A stretch of DNA of 32,165 nt from UBA1258 sp963643225 (GTDB lineage Bacteria; Bacillota; Clostridia; Lachnospirales; Lachnospiraceae): positions 1 to 32,165 of the forward strand of contig CAVIIX010000022.1 of the NCBI GenBank assembly GCA_963643225.1, read 5' to 3'. Positions 1-8,800 of the stretch are shown piece after piece. The notes below the pieces were generated by a model that saw nothing but the letters and a program-made list of their open reading frames with translations, was not told where the DNA came from and did no database searches. Every line of letters begins with the position of its first letter. The first letter of the stretch is position 1. A program made the position numbers and the translations under genes.

Positions 1-51
1 AGGTGCTGGGTTACAAGCCCAGTACCTCGTAAGACACGTAGTGCCGCTTTT
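1..51. repeat. Left copy of a dispersed hairpin repeat
   Basis: These 51 bases recur at 32100-32150 with a single difference (A at position 34, G in the other copy). They contain two hairpins: AGGTGCTGGG / CCCAGTACCT (1-27) with a 7-nt loop, and GACAC-GTA-GTGCC (33-45), followed by GCTTTT. The copy begins at the first base of the window, so its left part is probably cut off; the right-hand copy is preceded by further hairpins. It lies in the gene-free stretch after the pilZ stop. Its role is unknown. A REP-like or other dispersed intergenic element fits best. Confidence 0.8.
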
Positions 52-97
52 AGTAGAGCCATAGCGAAGCGGATTGCGAATATCATTGACAATAGAT

Positions 98-436
98 TTA
101 GATTAATTTCTGATCCTCAACAGTCTGATAGGTCTCAATTCTTGCAGCATCCATTTCCGGCATACCAATAAAAATTGAGCCGTAGGAATAACCGTTATCA
201 ACCTTCTCAATTCTTACTATTTCAATGAAGGCATGAAGCACTTCTTTTGTCCAGATAGTTAAATAAGCTTCATAAACCGCGCCGATTGATAAAACCTTCT
301 TTGATTCAAAGCCGACACCGGTTTTTGAAACGTCGGTAACATCTATTGTTGCTTCTTCTACCCTTGTACCGTCAAGTCTTTTTAAAATAATCTTGGATAA
401 AAGCTCTGTACGCTTATTTTTTCTTTTTTCCTGCAT
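98..436 (-). CDS. PilZ domain protein (c-di-GMP receptor candidate)
   Basis: This 112-residue protein is a stand-alone PilZ domain. It carries the two parts of the c-di-GMP binding signature: an RxxxR at residues 5-9 (R5, R9) in the basic N terminus, and DxSxxG at residues 35-40 (D35, S37, G40). PilZ proteins bind c-di-GMP and pass the signal on to motility, adhesion or envelope targets; the target here cannot be read from the sequence. The ATG at 436 has a GGAGG ribosome site and its own strong promoter (475-503), so it can be made separately from the LtaS-like gene 73 bp upstream. A diguanylate cyclase is encoded at 16308-17663. Domain identity is sure; binding is inferred from the conserved residues. 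Confidence 0.88.
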   Translation of the reverse strand: MQEKRKNKRTELLSKIILKRLDGTRVEEATIDVTDVSKTGVGFESKKVLSIGAVYEAYLTIWTKEVLHAFIEIVRIEKVDNGYSYGSIFIGMPEMDAARIETYQTVEDQKLI

Positions 437-474
437 GCTTAATCCCTCCGATTAATACATTCACCCACAAAACC

Positions 475-503
475 ATTTTATATAAATAAATTTGATATGT
501 AAA
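475..503 (-). promoter_or_regulatory. Sigma-A type promoter for the PilZ gene
   Basis: On the minus strand the -35 is TTTACA (498-503) and the -10 is TAAAAT (475-480), separated by 17 bp. Transcription would start near 468, about 30 nt before the pilZ ATG. It lies just after the stop of the LtaS-like gene. Confidence 0.7.
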
Positions 504-509
504 GAAAAA

Positions 510-2699
510 TTATTTAGTAAACTTTGAGTAATTAGGTGTGTAATTTTGTTCTACCGTTTCAATTTCAAGACCTAAGGCATCACAGATATATTTATAATAA
601 TCCGTATCCATTATTTTCTTAGAATAGCTCCATCTTGAATTAAGGGTTTTCTTACACTTATCAAGATAATCCTGAGTCACTTCTTCATCTGTCAAATAAG
701 TATATTCCTTGGTGGAAGCATTATACATTACTTTATCCGTAATGTAGCTTCGGTTAAAGAGTATAACAAAGCCTTCGGTATCTGATAAAATATCACGCCC
801 CATTAAAAGTCTTGAATCATAATCAAAGCCGAATAAATTTAAAAGGGTAGGAACAATGTCCAGTGAACAGCAATATTTATCTATGTGTATTGGTTCCTTT
901 ATGGCGCCGCTCCATAAGACTAAATTACTTTTATATAATTCAAAATTTTCTTCAACCTTATGACCCAGTAATTCTGAAATTTCTTCATTGGTTAAACCAT
1001 ATGGCCAATGGTCGCCTGTAAAGCATATAACGGTTCTGTCTGAAATGCCCTTTTCTTCAAGCTGATCAATTAAGTATTCAAGCGCCAGATCAAGCTCCAT
1101 GTTGCAGGCAATGTAAGCCTTGCAGGCTTCCGAATAAGGAAGATTTTGAACCTCATCCTTATGGAGTCTTGCACAGTAATTACCTTCAAAATTGTAATTC
1201 AAATGACCGCTTACCGTCATGTAATAAACGTTAAATATATCATCGTCTATATATTCAGAAACGCTGCTCTGCATCATTTCAAGGTCCGATTCCGGCCAAT
1301 GCTTTCCCACTACAAGACCGTTGCCTACGCCCTGATAAAAATATCCCATTGCAGGATATGAAATATCTCGACCGTAATATTCAAAATCGTTGTCATGATA
1401 GGCTCTTGATACAATGCCGTAGTTACGGTTAAATACATTGCCAAGGCCAAATGGCATTGAATTCTGTCCTACAATTTTATAATTTTTAGCACCACCGTTG
1501 GCAGCAATTAAACTCGTGGTTATCACAAATTCTCCGTCGGATGTGGAGCCTCCTGTACGTGGATTATAAAAATTATCAAATACAAAGCCTTCATTTACAA
1601 GCTTATAAAGAGTTGGTGTTAAATTTTCATCAACCGCCATTCTTGAAAAGCCTTCACAGGTTAAAAGTATAAGATTAAAGCCTTCAAACATTCCGGTATA
1701 TTCGTTTTTATAGGAAGGCTCAACTGTCGCAAAATAATCGTGAATTGCCTTTACATCCTCATTTGTTTCGTTTTCAGCTAAAGAAACAAAATCAATGTCC
1801 AAAATATTAGGCGATGTATCTATTACCTTAATAATTTCTTTTATTATTTCTTCATCCGAATCTGATACATCATCAGATGAAACGGATTCATTCACAACAA
1901 TTTCTTTTGATGCTTCCTCCGGCTCATAAACCCATACTTCTCCAAGCTCTTCTGTCTTAAATTCCCTTGGGAATATTAAATTACGTATCTGAATCTCATT
2001 AGATGCCATTACCCCTAATTCTTCAAAAGAATAGTCGGACGAGCATTCATATTTCATTAAATCATAGGGAGTAAAATCCTCTTCTCCATATAACGGCACT
2101 AAAATACAGGTAATTCCGATTGCAAGCATTAAATAGCCTAAAGGTAAATATGCAAATTTAATTGAAACCCTTTCATATCTTAATACCCTGAATTTATTTA
2201 ATAAAATTAAGCCTGCAACCGGTATAAAAACCGTAAGTGACAATACAACGGGATTATCCTTTATCCCCTGAATAATTTCCCTGTAATACTGTACAATTTT
2301 AGCATTATTTGTATCCACAAATTCAACGGTAAAAAACACCTTAAATATGGCGTGATACAAAATATGAATAATAAACCATACAATGCCGGCACTAGTTAAA
2401 ATCCATGTAATAATTTTATTTACTTTTTCATTAAAGAAAGCAGCAAAAAAAGCTAAAATTGCAGCAGTTGGAATGCATAATACCACTTTTAATAAAAAGT
2501 AAGCGTTAATACCTTTAAATGCCCACACATGAAAAACTGCTTCTAAATAAAAGGTAAAAATAAAGAACCAGATAAACCGTGGTAAAGACCTTTTAATATT
2601 TAATTTTAAGGACTCAGCATAAGAAACTGTTAAAGCTTCACTGTTTCCTTGTGACTCAACCTTCTCTGTATCCATATCTTCAATTATAACGTTATTCAT
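510..2699 (-). CDS. LtaS-like membrane sulfatase / phosphoglycerol transferase
   Basis: The 729-residue protein has the lipoteichoic acid synthase layout: a membrane region with about five hydrophobic segments (roughly residues 41-60, 66-90, 95-125, 150-167, 183-204), a linker, then an extracellular alkaline phosphatase/sulfatase fold. Expected active-site features are present: a metal-binding Glu in LTCEGFS (E349), a nucleophile Thr in GGSTSDGEF (T386), and a metal Asp-His pair in FTGDHWPYG (D563, H564). Such enzymes move phosphoglycerol from phosphatidylglycerol onto a glycolipid or glycan. The linker (about 255-315) is strikingly acidic, with Ser/Asp/Glu runs. The ATG at 2699 has GAGG about 6 nt upstream and follows queA by 7 bp, so it is in that operon. 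It may instead modify another surface polymer. Confidence 0.85.
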   Translation of the reverse strand: MNNVIIEDMDTEKVESQGNSEALTVSYAESLKLNIKRSLPRFIWFFIFTFYLEAVFHVWAFKGINAYFLLKVVLCIPTAAILAFFAAFFNEKVNKIITWILTSAGIVWFIIHILYHAIFKVFFTVEFVDTNNAKIVQYYREIIQGIKDNPVVLSLTVFIPVAGLILLNKFRVLRYERVSIKFAYLPLGYLMLAIGITCILVPLYGEEDFTPYDLMKYECSSDYSFEELGVMASNEIQIRNLIFPREFKTEELGEVWVYEPEEASKEIVVNESVSSDDVSDSDEEIIKEIIKVIDTSPNILDIDFVSLAENETNEDVKAIHDYFATVEPSYKNEYTGMFEGFNLILLTCEGFSRMAVDENLTPTLYKLVNEGFVFDNFYNPRTGGSTSDGEFVITTSLIAANGGAKNYKIVGQNSMPFGLGNVFNRNYGIVSRAYHDNDFEYYGRDISYPAMGYFYQGVGNGLVVGKHWPESDLEMMQSSVSEYIDDDIFNVYYMTVSGHLNYNFEGNYCARLHKDEVQNLPYSEACKAYIACNMELDLALEYLIDQLEEKGISDRTVICFTGDHWPYGLTNEEISELLGHKVEENFELYKSNLVLWSGAIKEPIHIDKYCCSLDIVPTLLNLFGFDYDSRLLMGRDILSDTEGFVILFNRSYITDKVMYNASTKEYTYLTDEEVTQDYLDKCKKTLNSRWSYSKKIMDTDYYKYICDALGLEIETVEQNYTPNYSKFTK

Positions 2700-2706
2700 A
2701 TAACCT

Positions 2707-3741
2707 CTATTTTATAAACATAGCATCCCCGAAGCTGAAAAATCTGTATTTTTCATTAACTGCTTCTTTATATGCATTTAATACATTTTCTCTGCCTGCA
2801 AGTGCAGAAACAAGCATGATAAGAGTAGATTCAGGCAAGTGAAAATTCGTTATCAGTGCGTCCATCACTTTGAATTTATAGCCTGGATAAATAAAAATCT
2901 CTGTATTATCAGAGCCTGCATGCACAAGCTTGTCGTCACCTGCAGCACTTTCAATGGTGCGGCAGCTGGTGGTACCTACGCATATTATTCTTCCGCCTTC
3001 AGCCTTTGTTTTATTTATTTCCTCTGCGGCTTCTTTTGTCACCTGATAAAATTCTGAATGCATATGATGCTTTAAGATATTATCTTCCTTAACAGGGCGG
3101 AATGTGCCAAGGCCTACGTGAAGAGTTACAAATACGGTCTTAACTCCCATTTTCCTTATTTCATCAAGAAGCTCATTTGTAAAATGAAGCCCTGCGGTAG
3201 GAGCCGCGGCCGAGCCTTCATATTTAGCATAAACTGTCTGATAACGGTTTTTATCTTCAAGCTTATGGGTAATATAAGGAGGAAGTGGCATTTCGCCTAA
3301 TTTATCAAGAATCTCTTCAAATATACCTTCATAGGAAAATTCAATGATTCTGTTTCCCTCTTCCTCTATCCCATTAACTGTTGCTGTAAGTAACCCATCA
3401 CCAAATTCAATTACCTGACCGACTTTACATTTTTTGCCGGGCTTAACTAAGGTTTCCCAGGTATTTGCATCACGTCTTTTAAGTAAAAGCACCTCGATAA
3501 CTGCGCCTGTATCTTTTCTTGTACCCATTAATCTTGCAGGAATAACCTTAGTATTATTGAGTACAAGGCAGTCGCCCTTTTTTAAAAAGCTTTTAATGTC
3601 ATAAAAATGATGATGTGAAGTTTTACCTGTTTGCTTATCAAGCACCATAAGTCTTGAATCGGAGCGATTAAGTAAAGGGTCCTGAGCAATCAGTTCCTTT
3701 GGTAAATCATAATAATAATCTGATTTTAATAATTTTTCCAT
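2707..3741 (-). CDS. queA: S-adenosylmethionine:tRNA ribosyltransferase-isomerase
   Basis: QueA transfers the ribosyl part of S-adenosylmethionine to preQ1 at the tRNA wobble base, giving epoxyqueuosine in tRNAs for Asn, Asp, His and Tyr. The protein is full length (344 residues). It shows the family's hallmark segments: an N-terminal YDLPKELIAQ, then PARLMGTR, the AAPTAGLHFT block, HVGLGTFRPV, and a C-terminal TNFHLPESTLIMLVSA. The start at 3741 follows the M18 aminopeptidase stop by 22 bp. There is no clear Shine-Dalgarno sequence in front of it (the preceding bases are CTACTGCTAAT), so translation may depend on coupling to the upstream gene. It belongs to the pheST operon by spacing and strand. 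Confidence 0.96.
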   Translation of the reverse strand: MEKLLKSDYYYDLPKELIAQDPLLNRSDSRLMVLDKQTGKTSHHHFYDIKSFLKKGDCLVLNNTKVIPARLMGTRKDTGAVIEVLLLKRRDANTWETLVKPGKKCKVGQVIEFGDGLLTATVNGIEEEGNRIIEFSYEGIFEEILDKLGEMPLPPYITHKLEDKNRYQTVYAKYEGSAAAPTAGLHFTNELLDEIRKMGVKTVFVTLHVGLGTFRPVKEDNILKHHMHSEFYQVTKEAAEEINKTKAEGGRIICVGTTSCRTIESAAGDDKLVHAGSDNTEIFIYPGYKFKVMDALITNFHLPESTLIMLVSALAGRENVLNAYKEAVNEKYRFFSFGDAMFIK

Positions 3742-3763
3742 ATTAGCAGTAGTTATATATTAA

Positions 3764-5176
3764 TTACATTCCCGGTGCATTAAGGAATGCCATATAGCCT
3801 CTCATCGTTTCGTATACATCAGCCTTGCTGGTGGCTTCAAAGGGTGCGTGCATATTTAATACGGCAACACCTGCATCAATAACATTCATACCATATTTTG
3901 CCATAATATATGCAATTGTGCCACCACCGCCTACATCTACCTTGCCAAGCTCGGCAATCTGGAATGCTACCCTGTTATCATCCATTACCCTGCGAATGTA
4001 TGCTAAGAATTCAGCATTTGCGTCATTGGAGCCCGATTTTCCTCTTGAACCTGTAAATTTTGAAAATACCATACCTTTACCCATGAAGGAAGTATTCTTC
4101 TTTTCAAAGCAGGCTGCATAGGAAGGGTCGAAGGCTGCGTTAACATCACTGGAAAGCATTGAAGAATTTGCAAGACATCTTCTTACCTTAAGCTCTGAAT
4201 AATCGCCCTCTAAATTAATAAGTTCTGCAATAACATTTTCAAAATACATGGAGGTCATGCCGGTAGCACCGACAGAACCGATTTCCTCTTTATCAACAAG
4301 AATACAGCAGGAGGTTCTTTCTACATCCTTGCATAAAAGCATTGCATAAAGTGATGAAAAAGCACATACTCTGTCATCCTGTCCGTAAGCTAAAATCATT
4401 GAACGGTCAAAGCCTGCTTCTCTTGCCTTTCCTGCAGGTACCACTTCAAGCTCAGCCGATAGGAAGTCTTCCTCCTCCATATCGTAGTCTTCCTTTAAGA
4501 TATTTAAAACAAGTGCCTTAACTAAATCCTTATCTTTCTTCTCTTCTTCATCCTTCTTAGGCTTAATAATTAAAGGCCTGTTGCCTACGATGATATCCAG
4601 GGCTTCACCCTCAATTACCTTAGAAGCCTTCTTTTCCATCTGCTCGGAAGCCAAATGAATTAACAAATCAGAAACAAAGAAAACAGGATCGTCCTCTTCT
4701 TCACCGATAGCCATTTCAATTGTTGTGCCGTCCTTTTTCACTACAACGCCGTGTAAGGACAAAGGAATGGCAACCCACTGGTATTTCTTGACACCGCCGT
4801 AATAGTGTGTGTCTAAATAAGCAATAGAAGAATCTTCATATAAGGGATTTGCTTTAACATCCATTCTTGGGGAATCGATGTGGGCTCCCAGAATGTTCAT
4901 ACCCTTTTCAAGAGTATCGTTACCAATGTTAAAAAGGCAGATGCTCTTATTCATGTTAACGGCATAAATCTTATCGCCCTTCTTTAAGGGAGCTCCCTCT
5001 TTTAATTTTTCCTCAAGCTCAACATAGCCCGATTTTTCAATTAAATTAACTATTACATTGACACATTCTCTTTCAGTCTTTGCATTATCAAGAAAGTCTC
5101 TGTAATCCTTGTTAAATACTTCAAGCTCTTTTAACTGCTTGGATGAATAATTTTCCCATACAGAATTAAGTTCCAT
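3764..5176 (-). CDS. M18 family aminopeptidase (aspartyl aminopeptidase-like)
   Basis: A dinuclear zinc aminopeptidase of family M18, which removes N-terminal residues from peptides in the cytoplasm. Metal and catalytic motifs are visible in order: GAHIDSPR (His and Asp), GQDDR, the catalytic/metal pair in VDKEEIGSVGATG, and a C-terminal MHAPFEATSKAD with the last metal His. I place the start at the ATG at 5176 (470 residues) because AAGGAG sits 6 nt upstream; an in-frame GTG at 5194 would contain that ribosome site inside the gene. It begins 10 bp after the pheT stop and is part of the pheST operon. The substrate preference (acidic or other residues) cannot be told from sequence. Many Clostridia carry this form near housekeeping genes. 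Confidence 0.92.
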   Translation of the reverse strand: MELNSVWENYSSKQLKELEVFNKDYRDFLDNAKTERECVNVIVNLIEKSGYVELEEKLKEGAPLKKGDKIYAVNMNKSICLFNIGNDTLEKGMNILGAHIDSPRMDVKANPLYEDSSIAYLDTHYYGGVKKYQWVAIPLSLHGVVVKKDGTTIEMAIGEEEDDPVFFVSDLLIHLASEQMEKKASKVIEGEALDIIVGNRPLIIKPKKDEEEKKDKDLVKALVLNILKEDYDMEEEDFLSAELEVVPAGKAREAGFDRSMILAYGQDDRVCAFSSLYAMLLCKDVERTSCCILVDKEEIGSVGATGMTSMYFENVIAELINLEGDYSELKVRRCLANSSMLSSDVNAAFDPSYAACFEKKNTSFMGKGMVFSKFTGSRGKSGSNDANAEFLAYIRRVMDDNRVAFQIAELGKVDVGGGGTIAYIMAKYGMNVIDAGVAVLNMHAPFEATSKADVYETMRGYMAFLNAPGM

Positions 5177-5186
5177 ATCAAGCTCC

Positions 5187-7604
5187 TTATGCACGTAATG
5201 TAATATTTAAGGTTTCATTTAAATGATTAAGAATATTTTCTACAAGGCTGTCAACAAATTCATCCTTTAGCTCTTCATCCTTAGGGGTAAATACAACCGA
5301 GAAAGCCATACTCTTTTTATCAAAGCCTAACTGAATGCCTTCATAAATATCAAAAAGCTCAACACTTGTAATGTAATCGCATGCGTCCTTAATACCCTTA
5401 ATAACCTGAGCGCAGGTTATATCCTTACTCATTACAAAGCAGAAGTCTCTCCTTTCAATATTGAATTTAGGTAAAGGAGTAAAGCTTCTCTTTTTATCAT
5501 AGTATTTTGTCAAAGCCTTCAAATCAATTTCAGCAACAAAGGCAGGAGCTCTCATATCAAGCTCATCAGCAATTTCGTAAAGCAGCTGTCCCAAATAGCC
5601 TATTTCTTCACCATTACATAAAATCTTAGCGGTTCTGTAAGGATGTAAGAAGGTTTTTTTACATGCTTCATAGTCAAAAGAAAGGTCTAAAGCGTAAGCT
5701 ACAGTGTCTGTTAAGCCCTTTAATGTGAAAAAGTCTTCGCTTTCACCAAATACACCGATTGCAATTGTTTCTCTTTCGTCTGGGTATTCTGTTAAGGGTA
5801 AGTCTTTTGCAATGAATTTATTGCCAAGTTCAAAAATACGTCCTTCCAGAATGCCGTTTTTCTGGTTTAAAGCCATTGCCTTAATCATCTGAGGAGCAAG
5901 TGTCGTACGCATTAAGGATAAATCCTTGTTAATAGGATTAATAAGCTTAATGGCATGTCTTTCTTTTGCCGCTTCAGGTAATTTAATCATATCCAGATCA
6001 GAAGGTGAAAAGAAGGAATAATGCACACCTTCAAAAGCGCCTTCTGCGCAGAGAGCTCTCTTTAGCTTCAATTCGGTTCTCTGTCTTAAATTGTAGCCGC
6101 CGCTTGTAACTTCAGCTGTAGGAATAAATGTAGGCACAATATGCTCGTAACCATACATTCTTATTACTTCCTCTGCAACATCCTGGTAGGTCTCCATATC
6201 CACACGATATGCAGGTACCATTAAGGTAAGTTCATCGCCCCTTAAAACAGGTGCAAAATTTAAATTGGTTAGGATTCTTACGATATCAGCATCCGGTACC
6301 TTTATACCAAGAACTGAGTTAACCTTTTCTACACTTACCTTTAATTCAAAAGGCTCTACAGAATTACCGGTATTTACATCAAAGTGAGTAGATGAAACCT
6401 TACCACAGCCAAGCTCCTCAATTAAATGAAGGGCTCTCTTCATGGCCATAACGGTTGAATATTCATCAACACCCTTTGAATATCTTGCACTTGCATCTGA
6501 AATCTGTCCTAACGCTCTTGAAGATTTACGGATATTGTCACGGGCAAATTTTGCAGATTCAAATACTACAGCCTTAGTGGTGTCTAAAATTTCAGAATTA
6601 AGGCCACCCATAATACCTGCCAAAGCAACAGGCTTCTTACCGTCACAGATAACAAGGTTATTTGAATTTAATTCAAATTCCTTCTCATCCAAAGTAACAA
6701 TCTTTTCTTTATCAAAAGCACGGCGTACGTTAATTGCATTTCCTTCAAGGTAATTATAGTCAAAAGCATGCATAGGCTGGCCAAGCTCTTTTAATACATA
6801 GTTTGTAATGTCTACAACGTTACTTATTGAAGAACAGCCGGTTAAATAAAGTCGTCTCTTCATCCATTGTGGAGCATCCTTAATTACAACGTCTGTTACA
6901 TAATGGGAAATGTAACGCGGACATAAATCTGAAGCTTCAACAGTTACGTTAAAGTCAAGCTTTTCGCCTGATTCAGTATAGTCAAGAGCAGGCTCCTTTA
7001 TGGGAAGCTCAAGTACTGCAGCCACTTCTCTTGCAATACCGAAAATACTCTGACAGTCAGGACGGTTTGCCGTAATTGAAATATCAAAAATCCAGTCATC
7101 AAGACCTAAAATAGGCTTAACATCAGCGCCGGGGACGGAATCCTCAGGAAGTACTAAAAGGCCGTCATAGCCTGCACCTTCATACATTTCTTCACAAACT
7201 CCGATTTCAACGCCTGCACACAACATGCCAAAAGAATCATAGCCCCTTAATTTACCTGCATTAATGGTCATAACCCCTTCAACGGTTTTATGGTCTTTGC
7301 CTGTTGCATAAACGGTAGCTCCTACCAAGGCCAGTGGATATTTACCACCTGCTTTAACGTTATCGGCGCCACAGCATATCTGTAATACGCCGTTTTCACC
7401 TGCATCAACAGTGCACAAATGAAGATGAGTGCCTTCAATTGCCTCGCAGGTCTTTACTAAACCTACTACTACCTTTGAAATATCCTTACCTACTTCATAT
7501 TTTTCCTCTACCTCGAAGCCACAGGAAAAAAGCTTTTCCTCAAGTACATCGGGAGAAACATTTATATCAACATAATCCTTTAACCAGCTTAACGGTACTA
7601 ACAT
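5187..7604 (-). CDS. pheT: Phenylalanyl-tRNA synthetase beta subunit
   Basis: PheT is the large subunit of the alpha2-beta2 enzyme that charges tRNA-Phe. At 805 residues it is of normal length. Domains in order: the N-terminal segment beginning MLVPLSWLKDYV, an OB-fold EMAP-type tRNA-binding domain (about 40-150), the B3/B4 editing domain (about 210-385), the B5 domain (about 405-475), the catalytic-like core, and the C-terminal ferredoxin-fold anticodon-binding domain (about 710-805, starting PLPKFNIERRDFCFVM). The ATG at 7604 has an AGGGAGG ribosome site and follows pheS by 18 bp. It is co-transcribed with pheS from the promoter at 8765-8793. Confidence 0.98.
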   Translation of the reverse strand: MLVPLSWLKDYVDINVSPDVLEEKLFSCGFEVEEKYEVGKDISKVVVGLVKTCEAIEGTHLHLCTVDAGENGVLQICCGADNVKAGGKYPLALVGATVYATGKDHKTVEGVMTINAGKLRGYDSFGMLCAGVEIGVCEEMYEGAGYDGLLVLPEDSVPGADVKPILGLDDWIFDISITANRPDCQSIFGIAREVAAVLELPIKEPALDYTESGEKLDFNVTVEASDLCPRYISHYVTDVVIKDAPQWMKRRLYLTGCSSISNVVDITNYVLKELGQPMHAFDYNYLEGNAINVRRAFDKEKIVTLDEKEFELNSNNLVICDGKKPVALAGIMGGLNSEILDTTKAVVFESAKFARDNIRKSSRALGQISDASARYSKGVDEYSTVMAMKRALHLIEELGCGKVSSTHFDVNTGNSVEPFELKVSVEKVNSVLGIKVPDADIVRILTNLNFAPVLRGDELTLMVPAYRVDMETYQDVAEEVIRMYGYEHIVPTFIPTAEVTSGGYNLRQRTELKLKRALCAEGAFEGVHYSFFSPSDLDMIKLPEAAKERHAIKLINPINKDLSLMRTTLAPQMIKAMALNQKNGILEGRIFELGNKFIAKDLPLTEYPDERETIAIGVFGESEDFFTLKGLTDTVAYALDLSFDYEACKKTFLHPYRTAKILCNGEEIGYLGQLLYEIADELDMRAPAFVAEIDLKALTKYYDKKRSFTPLPKFNIERRDFCFVMSKDITCAQVIKGIKDACDYITSVELFDIYEGIQLGFDKKSMAFSVVFTPKDEELKDEFVDSLVENILNHLNETLNITLRA

Positions 7605-7622
7605 GTTTTCTTCCTCCCTTTC

Positions 7623-8666
7623 CTAGTCGTTAATCTGATCTAATACTCTTAAATCAGATTCGAATAATAATTTAATGTTATTAATGCCATATTTTAACAT
7701 GGCAATTCTTTCTATACCGATACCGAAGGCAATACCTGAATATACATCGGAATCGATGCCGCAGCCTTCAAGTACCTTTTTGTTTACAACACCTGCACCA
7801 AGTACCTCTATCCAGCCTGTACCCTTGCAAAGCTTGCAGCCCTTACCCTTACACTGGAAGCAGCTTATATCTACTTCAACGGAAGGCTCTGTAAATGGGA
7901 AATATGAAGGACGAAGTCTTGTAACCGTTCCTTCATCAAAAATCTTACCTACGAATTCATTCAACATGCCCTGTAAGTCACAGAGGGTAATGCCTTTATC
8001 TACTACCAGACCTTCCATCTGGCTGAACATAGGTGAATGTGTGGCATCGTCATCTGAACGGAATACCTTACCTGGAGAAATAATCTTAATAGGAGGCTTA
8101 CCAGCTTCCATAGCATGAATCTGGCCGGCTGATGTCTGAGTTCTGAGTAAAAATTCCGGGCTTAAATAAAAGGTATCCTGCATATCTCTTGCTGGATGAT
8201 CCTGCGGGGTATTTAATGCCGTGAAGTTATAATAATCAGTTTCAATTTCTGTACCTTCATATACGTCAAAGCCCATGGAACCAAATATATCAACTATCTG
8301 ATTCCGTACCTGTGTATTAGGATGAAGATTTCCGATAGGACGCATTTTTGCAGGCATAGTTACATCAAGCCTTTCGCTTTCGTAACGCATGCGCATTTCA
8401 AGCTCCTTTAATTTTGTCTCTCTTTCGGCAAACTGAGTCTGAGCCCAGGAACGGATTTCATTAACTCTTTTACCGTATTCTGCCTTCATTTCATTGGGAA
8501 TCTTACCCATTTCTCTCATTAAGGAACCTATTTTACCGGTTTTTGAATCCATTAAGGACTTACGATATTCGAAAGCTGCTTTTGAATTTTCGATATCCTT
8601 AAGGTCTTTAGTGATTTCCTGTCTTAATAAAGCCAGTTTCTCGCTTAACTCGTTTAAGTCAGCCAT
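7623..8666 (-). CDS. pheS: Phenylalanyl-tRNA synthetase alpha subunit
   Basis: PheS is the catalytic subunit of phenylalanyl-tRNA synthetase. The 347-residue protein has an N-terminal coiled coil (about 1-90) that contacts tRNA, then a class II aminoacyl-tRNA synthetase core. Motif 2 lies around PGKVFRSDDDATHSPMFSQMEG and motif 3 in GFGIGIERIAMLKYG near the C terminus. A short Cys-rich insertion (CFQCKGKGCKLC) followed by TGWIEVLGAG is typical of Firmicute PheS. The ATG at 8666 has a GGAGG site. It is the first gene of a run reaching the LtaS-like gene. The 134-bp leader region holds a promoter and, immediately after it, an intrinsic terminator. Confidence 0.98.
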   Translation of the reverse strand: MADLNELSEKLALLRQEITKDLKDIENSKAAFEYRKSLMDSKTGKIGSLMREMGKIPNEMKAEYGKRVNEIRSWAQTQFAERETKLKELEMRMRYESERLDVTMPAKMRPIGNLHPNTQVRNQIVDIFGSMGFDVYEGTEIETDYYNFTALNTPQDHPARDMQDTFYLSPEFLLRTQTSAGQIHAMEAGKPPIKIISPGKVFRSDDDATHSPMFSQMEGLVVDKGITLCDLQGMLNEFVGKIFDEGTVTRLRPSYFPFTEPSVEVDISCFQCKGKGCKLCKGTGWIEVLGAGVVNKKVLEGCGIDSDVYSGIAFGIGIERIAMLKYGINNIKLLFESDLRVLDQIND

Positions 8667-8718
8667 TTTTATCCTCCATTCTTTTATAAAGAAATATTAA
8701 TCATAAACCAAAGAAAAA

Positions 8719-8746
8719 AGCCTTTGGCAAAATCATGCCAAGGGCT
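8719..8746 (-). terminator. Intrinsic terminator between the pheS promoter and pheS
   Basis: On the minus strand AGCC-C-TTGGCA pairs with TGCCAA-A-GGCT (one mismatch, 6-nt loop), followed by TTTTTTCTTT. The hairpin starts only about 12 nt after the predicted transcription start of the promoter at 8765-8793 and lies 53 bp before pheS. It either ends brkB readthrough or attenuates pheST. The preceding leader is far too short for a T-box. Confidence 0.75.
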
Positions 8747-8764
8747 CTGCCTTTATCCTTAAAT

Positions 8765-8793
8765 AATATAGTTAAAAATAAGCCTTTTGTCAA
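8765..8793 (-). promoter_or_regulatory. Strong sigma-A promoter for the pheST operon
   Basis: A perfect -35 TTGACA (8788-8793) and -10 TATATT (8765-8770) are separated by 17 bp on the minus strand, just past the brkB stop (8801). The start site would be near 8758. The first structure in the transcript is the terminator at 8719-8746, so expression of pheS from this promoter must pass it. Confidence 0.85.
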
Positions 8794-8800
8794 GAAAAGT

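Noticed and set aside
8704..8739. A 11-codon leader peptide MILPKAFFFGL with three Phe codons, suggesting classical attenuation of pheST
   Set aside because: The ATG lies in the loop of the terminator and the Phe codons are the terminator's own T run, so polymerase would stop before a ribosome could reach them. The spacing to a ribosome site is also poor. The Phe codons are most likely a by-product of the T tract.
8667..8800. T-box riboswitch for pheST
   Set aside because: No specifier loop or the conserved antiterminator bulge is present and the space between promoter and terminator is only about 12 nt.
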